Source: Cantharellus purpuraceus (Eukaryota > Basidiomycota > Agaricomycetes > Cantharellales > Hydnaceae). From it: 64,000 nucleotides of DNA. The translations under genes and the position numbers were made by a program. Below are positions 22,183-34,311 of this stretch, piece after piece. Every line of letters begins with the position of its first letter. The stretch's first letter is position 1. The notes beneath the pieces were generated by a model. It saw nothing but the letters and a program-made list of their open reading frames with translations. It ran no database searches and was not told the DNA's origin. The DNA lies in assembly GCA_025174535.1 (NCBI GenBank), contig JALBUN010000012.1:682001-746000 (forward strand), given 5' to 3'.

Positions 22183-23002
22183 ATGGATTTGCTTATGAGT
22201 GCTCCGGAGCGGGTAAAGTCTTTTAGGGTATGCTTTTCGACTTTGATGAACATACTGCTCTACAATGATTCCTCAGGAAACACGCCTCAGTGCGTTGCGC
22301 CCCATCAACGAGTTCTTCGATCACCATCGAATTTCAAGACCTGCAGACATGAACCAGGCCACATCTGTGAGATTTTCCAGTTGTTGTAGCCCATTGTCTA
22401 AAGGTGTCCCGGATGTATAGCGGATAAGTTACAATACTCGATACTTTTCCGGTCAGTACATGAAGTTTTCTGTTTTACTGCGGCGCAGTGTCGAACACGT
22501 AGCATGATCATTTCCACCAGGGAACTACGGCCTTATCGTCGCCATTCTTGCAGTATATGCATTGTTCGTGTTCTATCAGTGACAGGATTAGTGGTCAGCG
22601 CCGCTGATGCTTTTGTTCTGAATGTTAGAATTACCAATCCTCTCCTCCTCATCTCGCTCGGTCTCCTAACAGGAGGATTCATTATCATCAACAAATGGGG
22701 TATGTCCCACATTCTTCGTGTGGATAACGTGTCAACTCACGAGAACTCAATGTAACCCCGTACGCACCATATACCTTGTTTTCACAGCCCCAGAGCCCAT
22801 GCAAGTCGGAGACCATGTCGTGACGCAGAAGTCACTCTACATCGCACTGTTTGTGATAGGCCTTCCTCTATTGTGGTGGGCGTCCCCAGTCTCGACGTTC
22901 GCCTGGCTCGTCGGCTCGTCGGCGATCCTGATTTTGTTCCATGCGGCGCTGCTCGAGCCGGGCATCGAGAGCGAGTATGCCAGCGTACAGGAGGGCGTGT
23001 GA
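22183..23002 (+). CDS. PRA1-family protein (prenylated Rab acceptor, Yip3-like)
   Basis: Six exons (22183-22227, 22277-22366, 22421-22451, 22521-22563, 22629-22699, 22788-23002) give 164 residues. The N-terminus (ALRPINEFFDHHRISRP) and the motif RISYNTRYFSGNYG precede two paired hydrophobic stretches (LIVAILAVYALITNPLLLISL and a second pair in the last exon). This is the four-pass layout of PRA1 proteins, which bind Rab GTPases in ER/Golgi membranes. The acidic C-terminus (EPGIESEYASVQEGV) is typical. All splice sites are GT-AG and the sum is in frame. Confidence 0.9.
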
Positions 23003-23272
23003 AGACGTTATGTGCGTTGGACTCTATAGATCCTGGATGAATGATTAAAATCTGTGGATGCGTTGCCCTGCCTTTGTATACACCTTACTCCAACGACTTG
23101 TTATAGACCTGGAGCCCTTTTATTTATAGCCCGTACAAGCGTGTTCCTTCCATTACCTATTAATAATGTTCCTGGGCCTTTTGCTAAGCTACTAGTTTTC
23201 GTCAAGAAAGGCAGATTTTTATTGATGTTGATGTTGTTGTACATTCAATCTAGTTGTTAGAGCTTTTACGTT

Positions 23273-24814
23273 TCATACAATTGAGCTAGCGCGTAGGTCG
23301 AAGGTCTTTTGACCGTTCTGCTTCACAGCGACTCCCTTCTCAGTTACAATCGCGGAAATTAGCTCTGCTGGAGTTACGTCGAAGCTGGGGTTGTAGATGC
23401 CCTCTAGGCCAGGAGGGGTAAATTGTATCACGGCTTGTTGCAGGCTGTCATCCGATGAGGGGTACAGCTTACCCCTGATCAATGTAGCTTCGATAGGGGG
23501 CCGGTGTTCTATAGGTATGCTGGAATGAAGAAGACACGGTAATCAAACTCAAATACCTATGTAGAAATTATAGAAGAACACGCACTGGGACCCGTCTGGT
23601 ATTTCAAGATCGACGGTGCTAATAGGTGCGACAACGACGAATGGGATATTGTGTCGCGTAGCGAGAACAGCAGCGTTGTATGTTCCTATCTGGAGCTACA
23701 GTTAGTGACACAACCAACGGCAGGAGATGGTGCCCTTGCTTTATTCGCAGTGTCACCATTCTGGGCGATTCGATCTGCACCTACAACTGTTTTTACGTGG
23801 AATGAGGGTGATGAGAGATGATGAGGGACAAAGTGCGAAAATATGCAATGTAACGCATTTGACGATCAGAGCGAGCGTTCAGGAAGGTACGATACTGCAT
23901 ACCTACGGCATGGATGTCATAATGTTGAAACAATGAACCGACCATGGTATCGCAAATCATGGTAGATGGTATTCTTAGAGATTGCAGCTCGAGTGCAGTA
24001 AGTCTAGAACCCTGGTGGTAAGGTGCGCTTTGCGTGTAATATGCTTTTTCAAGCTTCCCTTTCTCGTGCAGGTGGGTAATGAGACCCAGCGCGGTTCCAT
24101 ACCCCTAAGCCAAAACATAAACCCGTTAGAAAGTCTGTTGATGCTCAACCCGCTGTACCAAATACTGACAGACGTCGCCAGGCTCCCTGTATTGCACACA
24201 GTCAACACATTCACTTTGCCCCCATCCTGCATATTTGCCTGGCTGAACACCCAATCCGCACCGTGCCTCGACATCTCATGATTGCGACCAACATCCTCGT
24301 CAGCGATCAAACGCCCTTCTTTGATAAGTGCGGTCACCAGCTTCCTCATGCACGTTTCGTCCTCGCCGGAAGCATGGTCATCAAGGATATGGGAAAGGCG
24401 ACGGATTGCCGCGCCGAGGTTCACCGCAGTGGGACGCGAGCTATAAAGATGATCAAGCAAAGGCTGGACGTGTGCTTTGAGGGCTGCGGGTGAGGCAAGG
24501 AACGGCGGCGAAGGGGAAGCTTTAAGGGAGCGAGAAAGGTGTGAGGCAAGCGAAAGCGATGCCAGAGAGGCAATTGCGGGTGCACCACGAATCTTCGGTC
24601 ATGATACAGTGTAGGTCAAAGAGAATCTGTAAGAGTAGTGCAAGAGTACCTTCATGGACTTTATCGCCTCGTAAGCATCATCAGTGGAGTTTATCGGAAT
24701 ATACTCCTTCACATGAGGCAACAACAACTGGTTCACAATCTCAATGCTGTCTCCGTCTGTTTTCAAACCAACTAACGCGTAAGCTGGGATAGACATGGGA
24801 GAAGAAAAATCCAA
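23273..24814 (-). CDS. MRI1: Methylthioribose-1-phosphate isomerase
   Basis: The gene converts 5-methylthioribose-1-phosphate to methylthioribulose-1-phosphate in the methionine salvage pathway. Its exons show [40 protein letters not shown], then [14 protein letters not shown] with the catalytic Cys, [27 protein letters not shown] with the catalytic Asp, and [19 protein letters not shown] near the end. At least five introns are needed. The start is uncertain: MDFSSP (24814) or MSIPAY (24796), and a short upstream exon is possible because the usual LTSI-type N-terminus is not seen. The stop is at 23273. Confidence 0.92.
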
Positions 24815-25497
24815 CTGGACGCAAAATGCGAGGTGTTATGTAACAGGACATTGCATGTCCATTTACGGGAACAGAGGTATAAATTGTTTCTAATGGGACC
24901 CTGCACAGGCAATTCAGTTCAACCTCCGCTTGAAAACGTTTGTAGATCTACTTCAGCAACTGAGCAAAGTGCGTTGAGCTAAGGTGGTCGTATTTGATTG
25001 CCAAAGATACTGTAATTACTGCACAGTCTCCTCCCTATCAGTACTCACCATGTTTTATCGCCAACCTTGCAAAATATTCAATGCACTAGCCAGTCTTGGT
25101 CACGTAACGTTATCCACCGTCCAATCTGTCTGCTAACAGAGTAAATCCAGGGAAGATAAGCTCACGATCCTGATGAAGCTAGCCTTGAGTAGTTCAGGGT
25201 CAGCATCTACCTAATATACCCCAATGCTGTGAGGAAGACCTGGAGGCACATGGTTATCACGCCGTGGAACTTCTGAGCATTAGACTTCTCACAGCTGATG
25301 TGCCCCATTTGGCAAGATGTCACGACGGGTTGCGATCCCACTCCAAATTCCCAGAGTCATACCTGCACCTTCACAAAAATGCAACTCACAAATGTACGGT
25401 GATTTGGGGCAATATATGCTATGACTTGGAGACGTCGGCAGTATCACCGCTGGGATTAGGGCTGGTGCCTGCCCCTTGGGGTCATGAGCAGAGGAGA
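24815..25497. other. Intergenic, 683 bp
   Basis: This lies upstream of MRI1 and downstream of the methyltransferase. No recognisable gene; it may include the missing first exon of MRI1. Confidence 0.45.
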
Positions 25498-26482
25498 TCA
25501 TTCCTTGCCAAATATAAACACTGCCCTCTCCTTTCCCCATAAGTCTTTCCATACTTCTGCCCTGCCAAAACCTCGGCGGAATATCTTCATTACATCCCCG
25601 GCTTGCCTGTCGCCTACTTCCATAGCCAGGATAGTATGATGAGACAGGACGTTGGGGCATGAAAGGAGGTCTCGAATGCGTCTGTAGAAAGTGAGTCCCT
25701 TGGACCCTCCGGAGGTTGTGCATTGGATTCTACCTCCAGGAGATGGGTCACCTAGGAGAGCGACAGGGTCTTCCCAGTCTTTCACCTCTGAGGGTAGGCG
25801 TAACCACTGATCCATGGATATATATGGCGGGTTGGCAGTGACGACATCCAAGCACAAGTTGTCTTGTTCAGCGACAATATGGCGAAGCTTCGGACCTCGG
25901 AAAGCCATCGTGACAGACTTCCAAAAATTGGCATCGAAAATGTCTATTTGCTGAATATCCAGGGAAGAACTCCGGGTGAGACTAGTGGATGCATAATTGT
26001 CGATTGCGAGCTGGCATGCAGAGTGGGAAATATCAATGCCTAGGGCTGTCGTACTTATGCCCTGAATATCCAGAAGATGACATAAAAGGAGAGGTATGCA
26101 ACCAGAGCCTGTACAGAGGTCGAGAAGCTTGAAAGAGCGTATATTGTGAGACGCGGCCCGACGCAGTAGTATGTCCGCTAGGTCCGAAGTCCATTGCTCC
26201 GTTTCGGGACGGGGAATGAGAGTTGGTGGACGAGTGAGGAGGGTGAGCGGGCCAAACGGCTGGGATCCTTGTGAAAAATAGGCAATTAGGAAAAAGGGGG
26301 AGCGATAAGAGGTCACCTAGAATATACTGGAGTGGTTCACCGTGTGCTCGACGATGGACCATTAGATGTAGATCATGTGGAGCACGGGCAGCTTGACGCA
26401 TCCATTTGATTTCGATAGCAGCCTGACGAGACCCCAGGGATAAGGAGAGTTTCTCCAGTAAGGAACGCATGGCTAAGCGCAC
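25498..26482 (-). CDS. MTQ1: PrmC/HemK-type release-factor glutamine methyltransferase (MTQ1-like)
   Basis: Two exons (26482-26317 and 26267-25498, 49 bp intron) give 311 residues. The join restores LQYILGSQPFG, the usual substrate-domain end. Then come LIPRPETEQW, the SAM-binding LLDLCTGSGCIPL, and the catalytic TANPPYIS (NPPY), which together define N5-glutamine methyltransferases acting on the GGQ motif of release factors. The single-protein layout with an N-terminal helical domain fits the mitochondrial enzyme Mtq1 rather than cytosolic Mtq2. A second in-frame ATG lies at 26470. It is head-to-head with the ERT1-like gene, start codons about 216 bp apart. Confidence 0.9.
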
Positions 26483-26698
26483 TCGTCAGGTTCTAAGACG
26501 GCAATGGTTGCAAATTAGTTCCGTCTAACAGGTCTCATAAGCGCCGGCTTGATTACTGGAAACAGCCGACCACCAAAGATTCCCTGCGCTTTCTTCCTCC
26601 CTCTGTTACCTTCGCCCCCCCCCGTAGTTCCTTCGCTGTTGTCTACGGCGAGCTGTGGTGTACCCGATCGATCTGTGGCCATATACTTGACACTGGGG

Positions 26699-29186
26699 AT
26701 GCTGCCGCAGCACTTCAACGCTGATTTCTATACAGACTCTTCCCAATATGGGTATTCTGAACAATTCTCCCAAAATCCTGAACAAGGACCTTCTGCATCT
26801 ACATCACACTCACCACCGCCACAGCATTCTGCGCGCAAAGACTCGGACCCTTCACCGCGAAAGAAGCAACGCAGCGCTCCGCGTCCAAAGCGCAAACGTG
26901 GAAGTTCAATCGCAGACGACAACCCCGACAATTCTCCAGGCTCCGGCTCTGGCGATGCCCAAGGCCCTCAACGGACCGTTCCCAAGAAAAAGAAGGCAAA
27001 TCGAGCTTGCTTTCACTGTCAAAAGGCTCATCTAACTTGTGACGATTGTGCGTGTATCTGTCGCGTCTAGGCGCTGAATACTCATCGCTAATTCCGGCGC
27101 TTCCCCAGCCCGTCCGTGTCAACGCTGTATCAAACGCGGCCTCGCGGACAAATGTACAGAGGGCCTCAGAAAGAAAGCAAAATATCTACTGAACGAAGAG
27201 GAGCTTGGTGCGTCACGTGTTTTTCTGCTGGCACTGGCGCCAATAGCTAACCCCGGAAACCTCTTCTCTCTATTGCATAGCGGCTCTGAAGCAACAAAAA
27301 TCCAGAGATAAGTCAGAACCGGGCAATGGTCCTCCTGGTCTCCGTAAGCTGCTCGCTTTAATTATACCTTTTGATGTACTCCTCACTCAATGGCATGCAA
27401 TATCTCTCAATTTAGCTCCTCCTTTACCTCCTCCTCGTCAAGAGCTCGATCCACCTCAAAATCCGTCACAACTGCCTGATTCCGACCCACTCTTCAATCT
27501 CGCGTTTGATCCAACCTATCCTTTTGGTTCAGAGGCTGCCAACCTTGAGTACTCCATCCTCTCGGCTATTCTTGGAAATCCAAGTCCCCCGGATGATAAC
27601 CGACTCAGGCATTCAAGTACTGACACACAGAGCTCCTCCGGCAATGTGAATGGCCCTTACTCACAATTTGCAAATCCAGCATGGCCAGATCCACCTCCGC
27701 AAGCTCCCCCACAGTCTTCGCCGACTATCACACCATCCTTTCTTCAGCAGCGGCCTTTATCACAACAACCAAATGCATTTTCGGGTTCTCCTCCATATCC
27801 TCCGCATGTCTCGCATGCACAGTCATACAATTCTGTCCCTCCTTCATTCCAGACCTCTCCACCCTCCGAACATACAGATGTCAATCCAACGATCCATCAA
27901 CCTCAAGCCCAAGTGCACTATGCTCAACCTACCTGGACCGAGTCCGGCTCAGGACAACCTCCAATGGCAGATGTATCCGGACCTTCTGGACACGATACTT
28001 CGTATCTTCGCACGACTGTGCCGAGTCAACAGCAAGGGCTATCGTATCAGACCGAGAGTCAACCACAAGACCCAGCTTCAACTCAGTCTCAGAATCAAGG
28101 CCTAGCACCTCTTTCTCCGCCACCGTCTAATTCTTCCCCTGGAACTCCTCTCGCATGTGAGAGCAACTTCCCTTACCAGGTGCCAGGACAAGGCCCGTCT
28201 GCACAACTCCAGCAGCAACGTATGGAGGAGCAAGAGCAACAACAACGAATCGCACGTGCGCGCACATCACACTTGCACCAGACTGCACAGTGGGGTATTT
28301 CAACCGGACCAGCTACTAGCACCACTACCAGTGCGAAGAGTTACACTAGCGCAGCTGCGGTGCCAGGATTCGGCGGGAGCAAAGTACAAGTTGACCGTTC
28401 GAGCTCGAGTGTGTACCAGGTAGTCACGAAGCGATATGACTACACGCAAGGATATCACGATTTGATGCGGCATTTGCATGCGCGGTGCGTTTTATAATAC
28501 AACTACTGCCTATTCAATCTGACATATATTACTACATGTATCAGATTTGAGAAGACCGACATGTTACGCGTCGTTCGTGCACTAGCTATCGTCCGCCCGT
28601 CGCTCATAGCGTTGCAAATGCCGCTGACCGAAGAAGATGAGGTGTTCGTGGAGAAGTGTTTCCAACGTTCACTTCTCGTATGTCATCCGAGCAACCGTCC
28701 CGCTCTTCTTGACGAGGATTTACAGGAGTTGGATAAACTAATCTCTTTTGGCGGAACACCGACGGTGGTCTGGCGCCGGACAGGCGAGATTTGTCTCGTC
28801 GGTTTTGAATTCACGATGCTCACGGGTTGGACACGCGAAGAGCTCATTGGAAAGTCCAAGTACATCTATGAGGTGCGTCGCCACTCTACAACATAAACGC
28901 GTCTCACACAAGCGTCATTGCAATAGCTTTTCGAGAACCAATCAACCGTGGAGTATTATGAAAAGTTTGCGGCGCATGCATTCGAGAACACAACACAGTC
29001 AGTGATCTCACATTGTGTGCTCCTGAAGCCGTCTGGCGCACCTGTACCGTGTACGTTCTGTTTCTCTATCAGAAGGGATATCTTCGATCTGCCAAATATT
29101 ATCATAGGTGAGTGCCCCATCTCTTACTTTTTTATCCCCCGGATCTGATACAACCATAAATAGGACAATGGCTGCCACTGTTATAA
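26699..29186 (+). CDS. ERT1: Zn(II)2Cys6 regulator of the AcuK/ERT1/RDS2 type
   Basis: Seven exons (26699-27047, 27109-27207, 27281-27343, 27416-28484, 28545-28872, 28927-29107, 29164-29186) join to 703 residues. After a basic region, the zinc cluster is [11 protein letters not shown] - [13 protein letters not shown], split by intron 1; the join gives the family sequence TCDDSRPCQRC. A long Gln/Pro/Ser-rich middle follows, then a conserved C-terminal part with a PAS-like fold ([29 protein letters not shown]) ending GQWLPLL. In this family the proteins switch on gluconeogenesis genes such as PEP carboxykinase. Upstream in-frame codons exist, but 26699 is the first ATG giving a conserved start. 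Confidence 0.9.
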
Positions 29187-29513
29187 CATGTGTTGGGTTC
29201 CGCTTGGGATTTCATTGATATCATTGTTGCTCTCCGCCTACGTTATTTGCTCCATTGTGACTCGCCCGCATTTACAACTTCTGCCACATCACTTACCTCT
29301 GTATCGCATCTCACGGAATGTAATCGAAGCATGATTGAATCGGACCCATCGGATGTGACAACGCGTTACACGCGAAGTCACTTACGTAACCAAACGTAAA
29401 GTGCCCACCCGCTTGTTCTTCGACCACGTATGAGGAATAATATCTTCACCGACGCATAAGGCAGCGAAGAGCATTCAGGGATTCGCCTTGAAAAAAACCT
29501 CATACTACTAACC
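29187..29513. other. Intergenic, 327 bp
   Basis: Terminator of the ERT1-like gene and promoter of the small unknown gene. Nothing else is seen. Confidence 0.5.
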
Positions 29514-30018
29514 ATGTTCGCGAGTGCGAGGGATCATACTCTCCGACAGAGTTTACTGCGATCTGTCGCAGGACCACGACACCTGCTCATTCGCACCATC
29601 AAAAATCTGCGCAACAACTTCTGGTTCGTCTCGGTCTATTGTTGGTGAGTTTTTTTGGCAGTAAATGCCAACAGCAAGTTGCCAACGATACTCTAGGTGT
29701 ACCATCGTGCTGTGGCGCGCTCTCACAGGGGCAGGATACAACGAAGGCGAGGGTCTATCAGACACACAGGGGCCATCAGTTTTGTCCCGTTTTGAGTCTG
29801 CATTCCAGCTTGACTCCCGAAAAGCTCGAGTGGCCCCAGGCTGGGGTTTAGATGCACTCCGTCACGGACGGGGATTTTCACTCTCCCACCCTGGCATGCC
29901 TGATATAGACGAAGAGGTAGCCTCCGATGATCTCATAGGACGTCTTATTTTTGGCGAGCCAAGCACAGCAACTGTAGTTAGATCGACAGCGACGATTTTG
30001 GACGGCAACCCTTCATAG
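29514..30018 (+). CDS. Small hypothetical protein, 150 aa
   Basis: Not recognised. Two exons (29514-29644, 29697-30018) join across a GTGAGT...TAG intron in the middle of a hydrophobic stretch (FWFVSVYCW followed by CTIVLW), so one membrane segment is formed by the junction. The N-terminus is basic (ARDHTLRQSLLRSVAGPRH) and could act as a mitochondrial or membrane-insertion signal. The rest is hydrophilic. The intron placement and in-frame join suggest a real gene. It converges on REI1. Confidence 0.55.
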
Positions 30019-30203
30019 ACTCAATCTGAGATCTCGGTGGGAGATTTGGGTTGTTATGATTGAAGGTAGTAATTTAGACTGGGAGTGGATTCCTTAAAAT
30101 AGCGAATCACAATAATGCTTGGTAGGTGCCATGATCACACGATTCATGGACAGGAGACGGATAGTGCAAAAGGTAAACAGCAGGCAGATATCGAGCTCTA
30201 TGC

Positions 30204-31812
30204 TTACTGCACAGCATATGTTAGCTTTGTTGGGAACACGTCCGCGGCATAGGGATATACATACCTGCAGTAAAGGATCCCTGAAATGCTTCTGATGATT
30301 GTGCACAAATGCAACCCTCGTCTTGTAATCCTCCTTCCGTTTTTGATCGCGAAACTCTCTAATATGCCTCCCGGCCTCTTTCGCCTCCCCGCGATTCCGA
30401 GCTCTGATAACTTGCGTCCCCTTACCAAACGCGCCATATCCGCCCTTGACAGGCACTAGGTCCGACCGTTTGTCTGCGAGGAGTCGCCGGACAATGGCAG
30501 CGCCAGAATTGGGATCCTCGGAGGCATTGCGGGACACAAGGAAGGACTGTGCATAGTAGCGTCGCATGGAGCGATGGCCGATGCGCGCCCCGGAGGGGAG
30601 GACAAGCTCGTAGTCTGTGTCGCCATATGTGATTTGGCTCTCAAGCAGATCATCCTCGTCTCCATCTGACGACCTCTCATCATTGATCTCGTCTGCTTCC
30701 CCGTCTTCATCATCCACATCCTCCCATTCGTCCTCTTCCTCTTCGTTGGAGCCAGCCATACGCCGAGACTTGGCTGTCTTTTTGCCCTGCTTGACAGCAT
30801 CCGGATAACTTGATGAAAAGTCATAGAAATCAGAAATCTCCAACCGGTCCTTCTCCTCGTCATATGCAATCTTGCAGTGTCCTTTGTCGCTCATATGCTT
30901 CCACACTGCGTCAGTCGTCCTAAACTCGCGCCCCTTCCCGTTACAGAACAAGCATACGTTTCCCACAGCTACTTTCTCGCCCAAGTACGTCAATAGTCCG
31001 CGCAAATCTTGGAGATACTCCATGTCGGGTATGAAGAATGAATGGGCGATGGACATGTGTGCAAGTGAGTCTTCCATGGACGAGGACTGGTGGGGACAAA
31101 AGAGGCACGAGGTGGGGGAAAGGCGAGACCTGGCTGCAGCGATTTTAGCGTCGATAGTCTGGGTGACGGCGTCCTCGTCTGCGTCGCCATCGACTGTTAA
31201 TCCTGATGGCCCTGGTTGGGGCTCTTCTGAAGGAGGTGGGGAGGAATTGGAATCGGCAGCCTCCTTTGGTAGACCTGGGTTGGAGGCTGGAGGAGGAGTT
31301 GAGGCCTTGGGCCTCACGCTGGCTTTATGCTCGTTCTCTTTGTGCTTCTTAGAGTTCATGTGCGACCGATATGCGTTCTCGGTGGTGTACACCTTACTAA
31401 AGTAGGGGATATTACAGTGAACTCTAGAACAAAGACTCAATCCACTTACTTGCACACCTCGCATGTAGTTCCTTTGGGAGATGCCGTGATGGCAGTCTCG
31501 GCTCTCCTTTGCAGAACTTTTTGGTTGAACATGGCCGCACTAATGGGGGGAAGAGAAGCCACTCTCCGCTGCACAGGGCAAATGTGAGCCTTACAAGAAC
31601 ACCCTTATTGGGGCACCTCACTTTCATATTGTAACGGTGATGGTCCGAGCGATAATGCACGCCTGTTGAACACTTTTCAATGATAAAACACATAGGTAAG
31701 CGGATGGGAACCTACGCTGGTCTTCTGCTGTTGGAAAGCCGATAGAACATGACATGCAAGTGAAGAGAGGCTGTTGGCCCTCGTTGGTCGTCATTTCGAC
31801 TGTAACAGACAT
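30204..31812 (-). CDS. REI1: REI1/ZNF622-type cytoplasmic 60S biogenesis factor
   Basis: The first exons carry FTCMSCSIGF (first C2H2 finger), then HYRSDHHRYNMKRRVASLPP, the family hallmark, and CEVC plus YTTENAYRSHMNSKKH (second finger). Further on are CLFCPHQSSSMEDSLAHM, FCNGKGREFRTTDAVWKHM, an acidic block and HRSMRRYYAQ...VAFVHNHQKHFRDPLLQ. The protein helps release Arx1 and recycle factors from exported pre-60S subunits. The last intron (30207-30264, 58 bp) ends directly before TAA, so the stop codon stands alone in the final exon and the protein ends DPLLQ, as is usual for the family; reading through the intron would add an unrelated tail. Confidence 0.92.
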
Positions 31813-32479
31813 TGTGGTTTATGCTGGTGTGGATTTTAGGATGTGTCATTTAACTTTCCCACGTTTATTTCTCTTCGTCAATTGTCGTTCATCTGTTTTA
31901 CTTGACGGTTACTGAACGCTATTAAGAATAGGTCTTTCAATTGCTATCTCGCCACCATCCGCATATTCACGACTAGTGTTCTAATTAACGACAACTACGA
32001 TTGCCACAGCTGCTGATGCTGCCTCCACACCAAGCGGGTTTGACCTTTTCGTGTCAAAACAGTAACTCAGTAACTCTGGGACGAATGTTCTGCACATGGC
32101 TGCAGTGTGACTATACACCTGGATGTGTCTCCTCTTGACCTTGCTGATACACATGACTGCAGCACAGCAGTGAATTGCCGGCCTCGGTGACAGTTGTGTG
32201 CAGGTGGCCTGAGAATAGAAACAGTGTTAATTAGAGTCGGAGGTCTCGGATTCCAGGAAAGAAGGTGAGTTCCGTGTGGAGCCTATGTTGTATCCTTGAT
32301 CACCGGGGTGATCCCACGCTGTCGCGACATTATATCCACTAGTTTGGTGCGACATGTCCCGACGCCTTTGCGTTTTCTATCTGAATAAGTTTATGAAAGG
32401 TTCACATGTCATGTGCCATGAATGGACAGGTGTTTACTCTAACAAGGATGAAGGCAGTATTTACAGATCATAAAGCATA
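31813..32479. other. Intergenic, 667 bp
   Basis: REI1 promoter side and HSP9/12 terminator side. No gene or repeat is recognised. Confidence 0.5.
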
Positions 32480-32891
32480 TTACTTGTTTCCAAGGCCGGC
32501 AGCTTTCATGCGACGTGAGCTCAAGTGGGTTACAGAAGCATCGGCGCGACGTACTCTCTTTGGCCTGGTCCAACATGGACTTGTCATTCTTGTCCGAGTT
32601 CCCAGAGACTGCGTCGCCGGTCTTCTGTGTATTGGACTTTTGAGACTGTGACACAGTTGGCGTTAATTGGAGGACGATACCGACGGAGAAAATTGCACAC
32701 CTCAGGCTGGAGTGCAGAGGCGGCAGAATCAGCCTTGCCTTTCAGCGTATCTCCTACTTTCTCAGTGCCACTCTTCTGCTGGTCGGGCTGGAGGAGTGTC
32801 AGTCAACACTGGACTCGCCTTGGAGGATGGGACGAACCTTGAGAGTGGAGGAAGCCGTGTCGGTGAAAGACTCGCGGTTGGTGTCGGACAT
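32480..32891 (-). CDS. HSP12: HSP9/HSP12-family heat-shock protein
   Basis: Four small exons (32891-32838, 32787-32701, 32645-32555, 32502-32480) add up to 84 residues: start MSDTNRESFTDTASSTLK, then PDQQKSGTEKVGDTLKGKADS, SQKSNTQKTGDAVSGNSD and the end LDQAKETAGLGNK. This is the small, very hydrophilic, Lys/Asp/Ser/Thr-rich repeat pattern of Hsp9/Hsp12, which folds into helices on membranes under heat, desiccation or osmotic stress. Introns are 50-55 bp. The last acceptor was chosen because it gives the typical LGNK-like ending; an alternative acceptor would stop after AKEK. Confidence 0.85.
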
Positions 32892-32962
32892 TGTGTATTA
32901 AGATGTGGATTTCTGAGCAATCCAACTAGTGGTGGGTCTACGACATGGCATGGACTCGGGGT

Positions 32963-32970
32963 CTTATATA
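32963..32970 (-). promoter_or_regulatory. TATA box of the HSP9/12 gene
   Basis: TATATAAG on the minus strand, 72 bp before the start codon, as expected for a strongly inducible gene. I found no clear CCCCT stress element or heat-shock element in the next 400 bp. Confidence 0.6.
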
Positions 32971-33349
32971 GAGGGCCCGTGAGCAATGAACGCATTCATG
33001 CGTGTTCAGGCAGATCGGTGTGACGACATTGACGCGTCCATACGCACCCAGGACGCGTGACGGTGTCAATGACCAGCCTATTACAGCGACCAATGTCACT
33101 CGGCACCGACGATAATGATGAGTCAGGAGCGATTCGTGACTTTGGAGCCGATCGTTCCCGAGGTCGCGATTTGCGCGAATGGTCTTGTACCCTGCAACAT
33201 GTCTCACCGGGGGCAAACAGCCCACGGACCATACTGGTGTCACAAGTTGGTCTTCACACTGTATTTGGCCAGAGCACAATTGTCGACGTCACAGCGCCAC
33301 CTTCGCTCCAGTATGAGCAGGCCCCAATACCTAGCTTTGATACACACAT
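32971..33349. other. Upstream region of the HSP9/12 gene
   Basis: It contains two ACGCGT sites (about 33035 and 33054) and a TGACGTCG site near 33286 on the minus strand. Such sites can bind cell-cycle or CRE-type factors, but this is unproven here. It also holds the terminator of the PRKRIP1-like gene. Confidence 0.35.
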
Positions 33350-34085
33350 TTAGGTATCCGTATCATAGATCGTGATGTTGGGTTGCGCAGCGGGTATCGC
33401 TGTCGCCTGCGGCTGACTGTTCTGCTTGGCATTCTCCTCAACACGGACCTCCTCCGTGTTCCCCTCTCTCTCTTCGTCGCTCTCATCCCCAGGTAACTTG
33501 AACACTATCTCATTGCCATTCACAAGCCTCCTCTTTTTGATCGGACCTTCGTCCACAGCATCCTGTGACGTGTCCAGCTCTTTGCTCTTCCCCTTTGCTC
33601 GCTCCTTCTTTTTCATCCGCTTAGCCCGGTTTTTCGACGTCTTGGCTTCTGCCTGTTCCTCCCGCTCCTTGCGCTTTCTCTCAAACTCTGCAGTCTCTGA
33701 TTCCTACAGATAACAGGTGAGATTCCAAGGTTGTATCTCCCAGAGACCTAAAACGCACCGCCTTCGACATCTCTTCCATTATCTTCAAGCGCTCATACTC
33801 TCTCCGTCTATTCGCCTTATACACATGGAACTCGCCACTCCCAGCGCCAGCACTACTCCCCTGCACATTCTTCATCATCTCCCGAGGTGGGCGAATCGTC
33901 TTCTCCTTGGGCGGCGCTGGAATATGCACAGGCTTTGCTGGATCCTTCAGTAGTTTGGAGAGCTGGGCACGTTGCCGTTCGAGCGGTGTGAGTGCATGTC
34001 TGTTCACCGGAGGAGGCAGACCACTGGTAGATGCAGAGGCTGATGCAGGAGGGCCGGGCGAGGGAGATGCCATGACGGTGGTCAA
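33350..34085 (-). CDS. PRKRIP1-like spliceosome-associated protein (DUF1168)
   Basis: Two exons (34085-33759, 33703-33350; 55 bp intron) give 226 residues. The central segment FHVYKANRRREYERLKIMEE is the signature of the DUF1168/PRKRIP1 family. It is followed by a long basic helix (KRKEREEQAEAKTSKNRAKR) and an acidic disordered tail. In vertebrates the homologue sits on the catalytic spliceosome as a long helix; the same role is inferred here. Two start codons are possible (34085, 34073). Confidence 0.88.
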
Positions 34086-34311
34086 GAGAATGGATGGATG
34101 TAGGTGCCTATGGACGCTAATAGCTATGTACTACTGTAGATTGATTTTACCAAGTACAGTACGCGGCTGGAGCGCCACTCTTAGAGTAACAGTAGCAATG
34201 CCAGGATATCAGTGGGATCTTATTAAATAGAGGCTTGATAGTGACAAGACAAGATAAGGCTAATCCCAAAGTCAAAACACGACGTTCACAAATCACAAGC
34301 ACATTCATATT

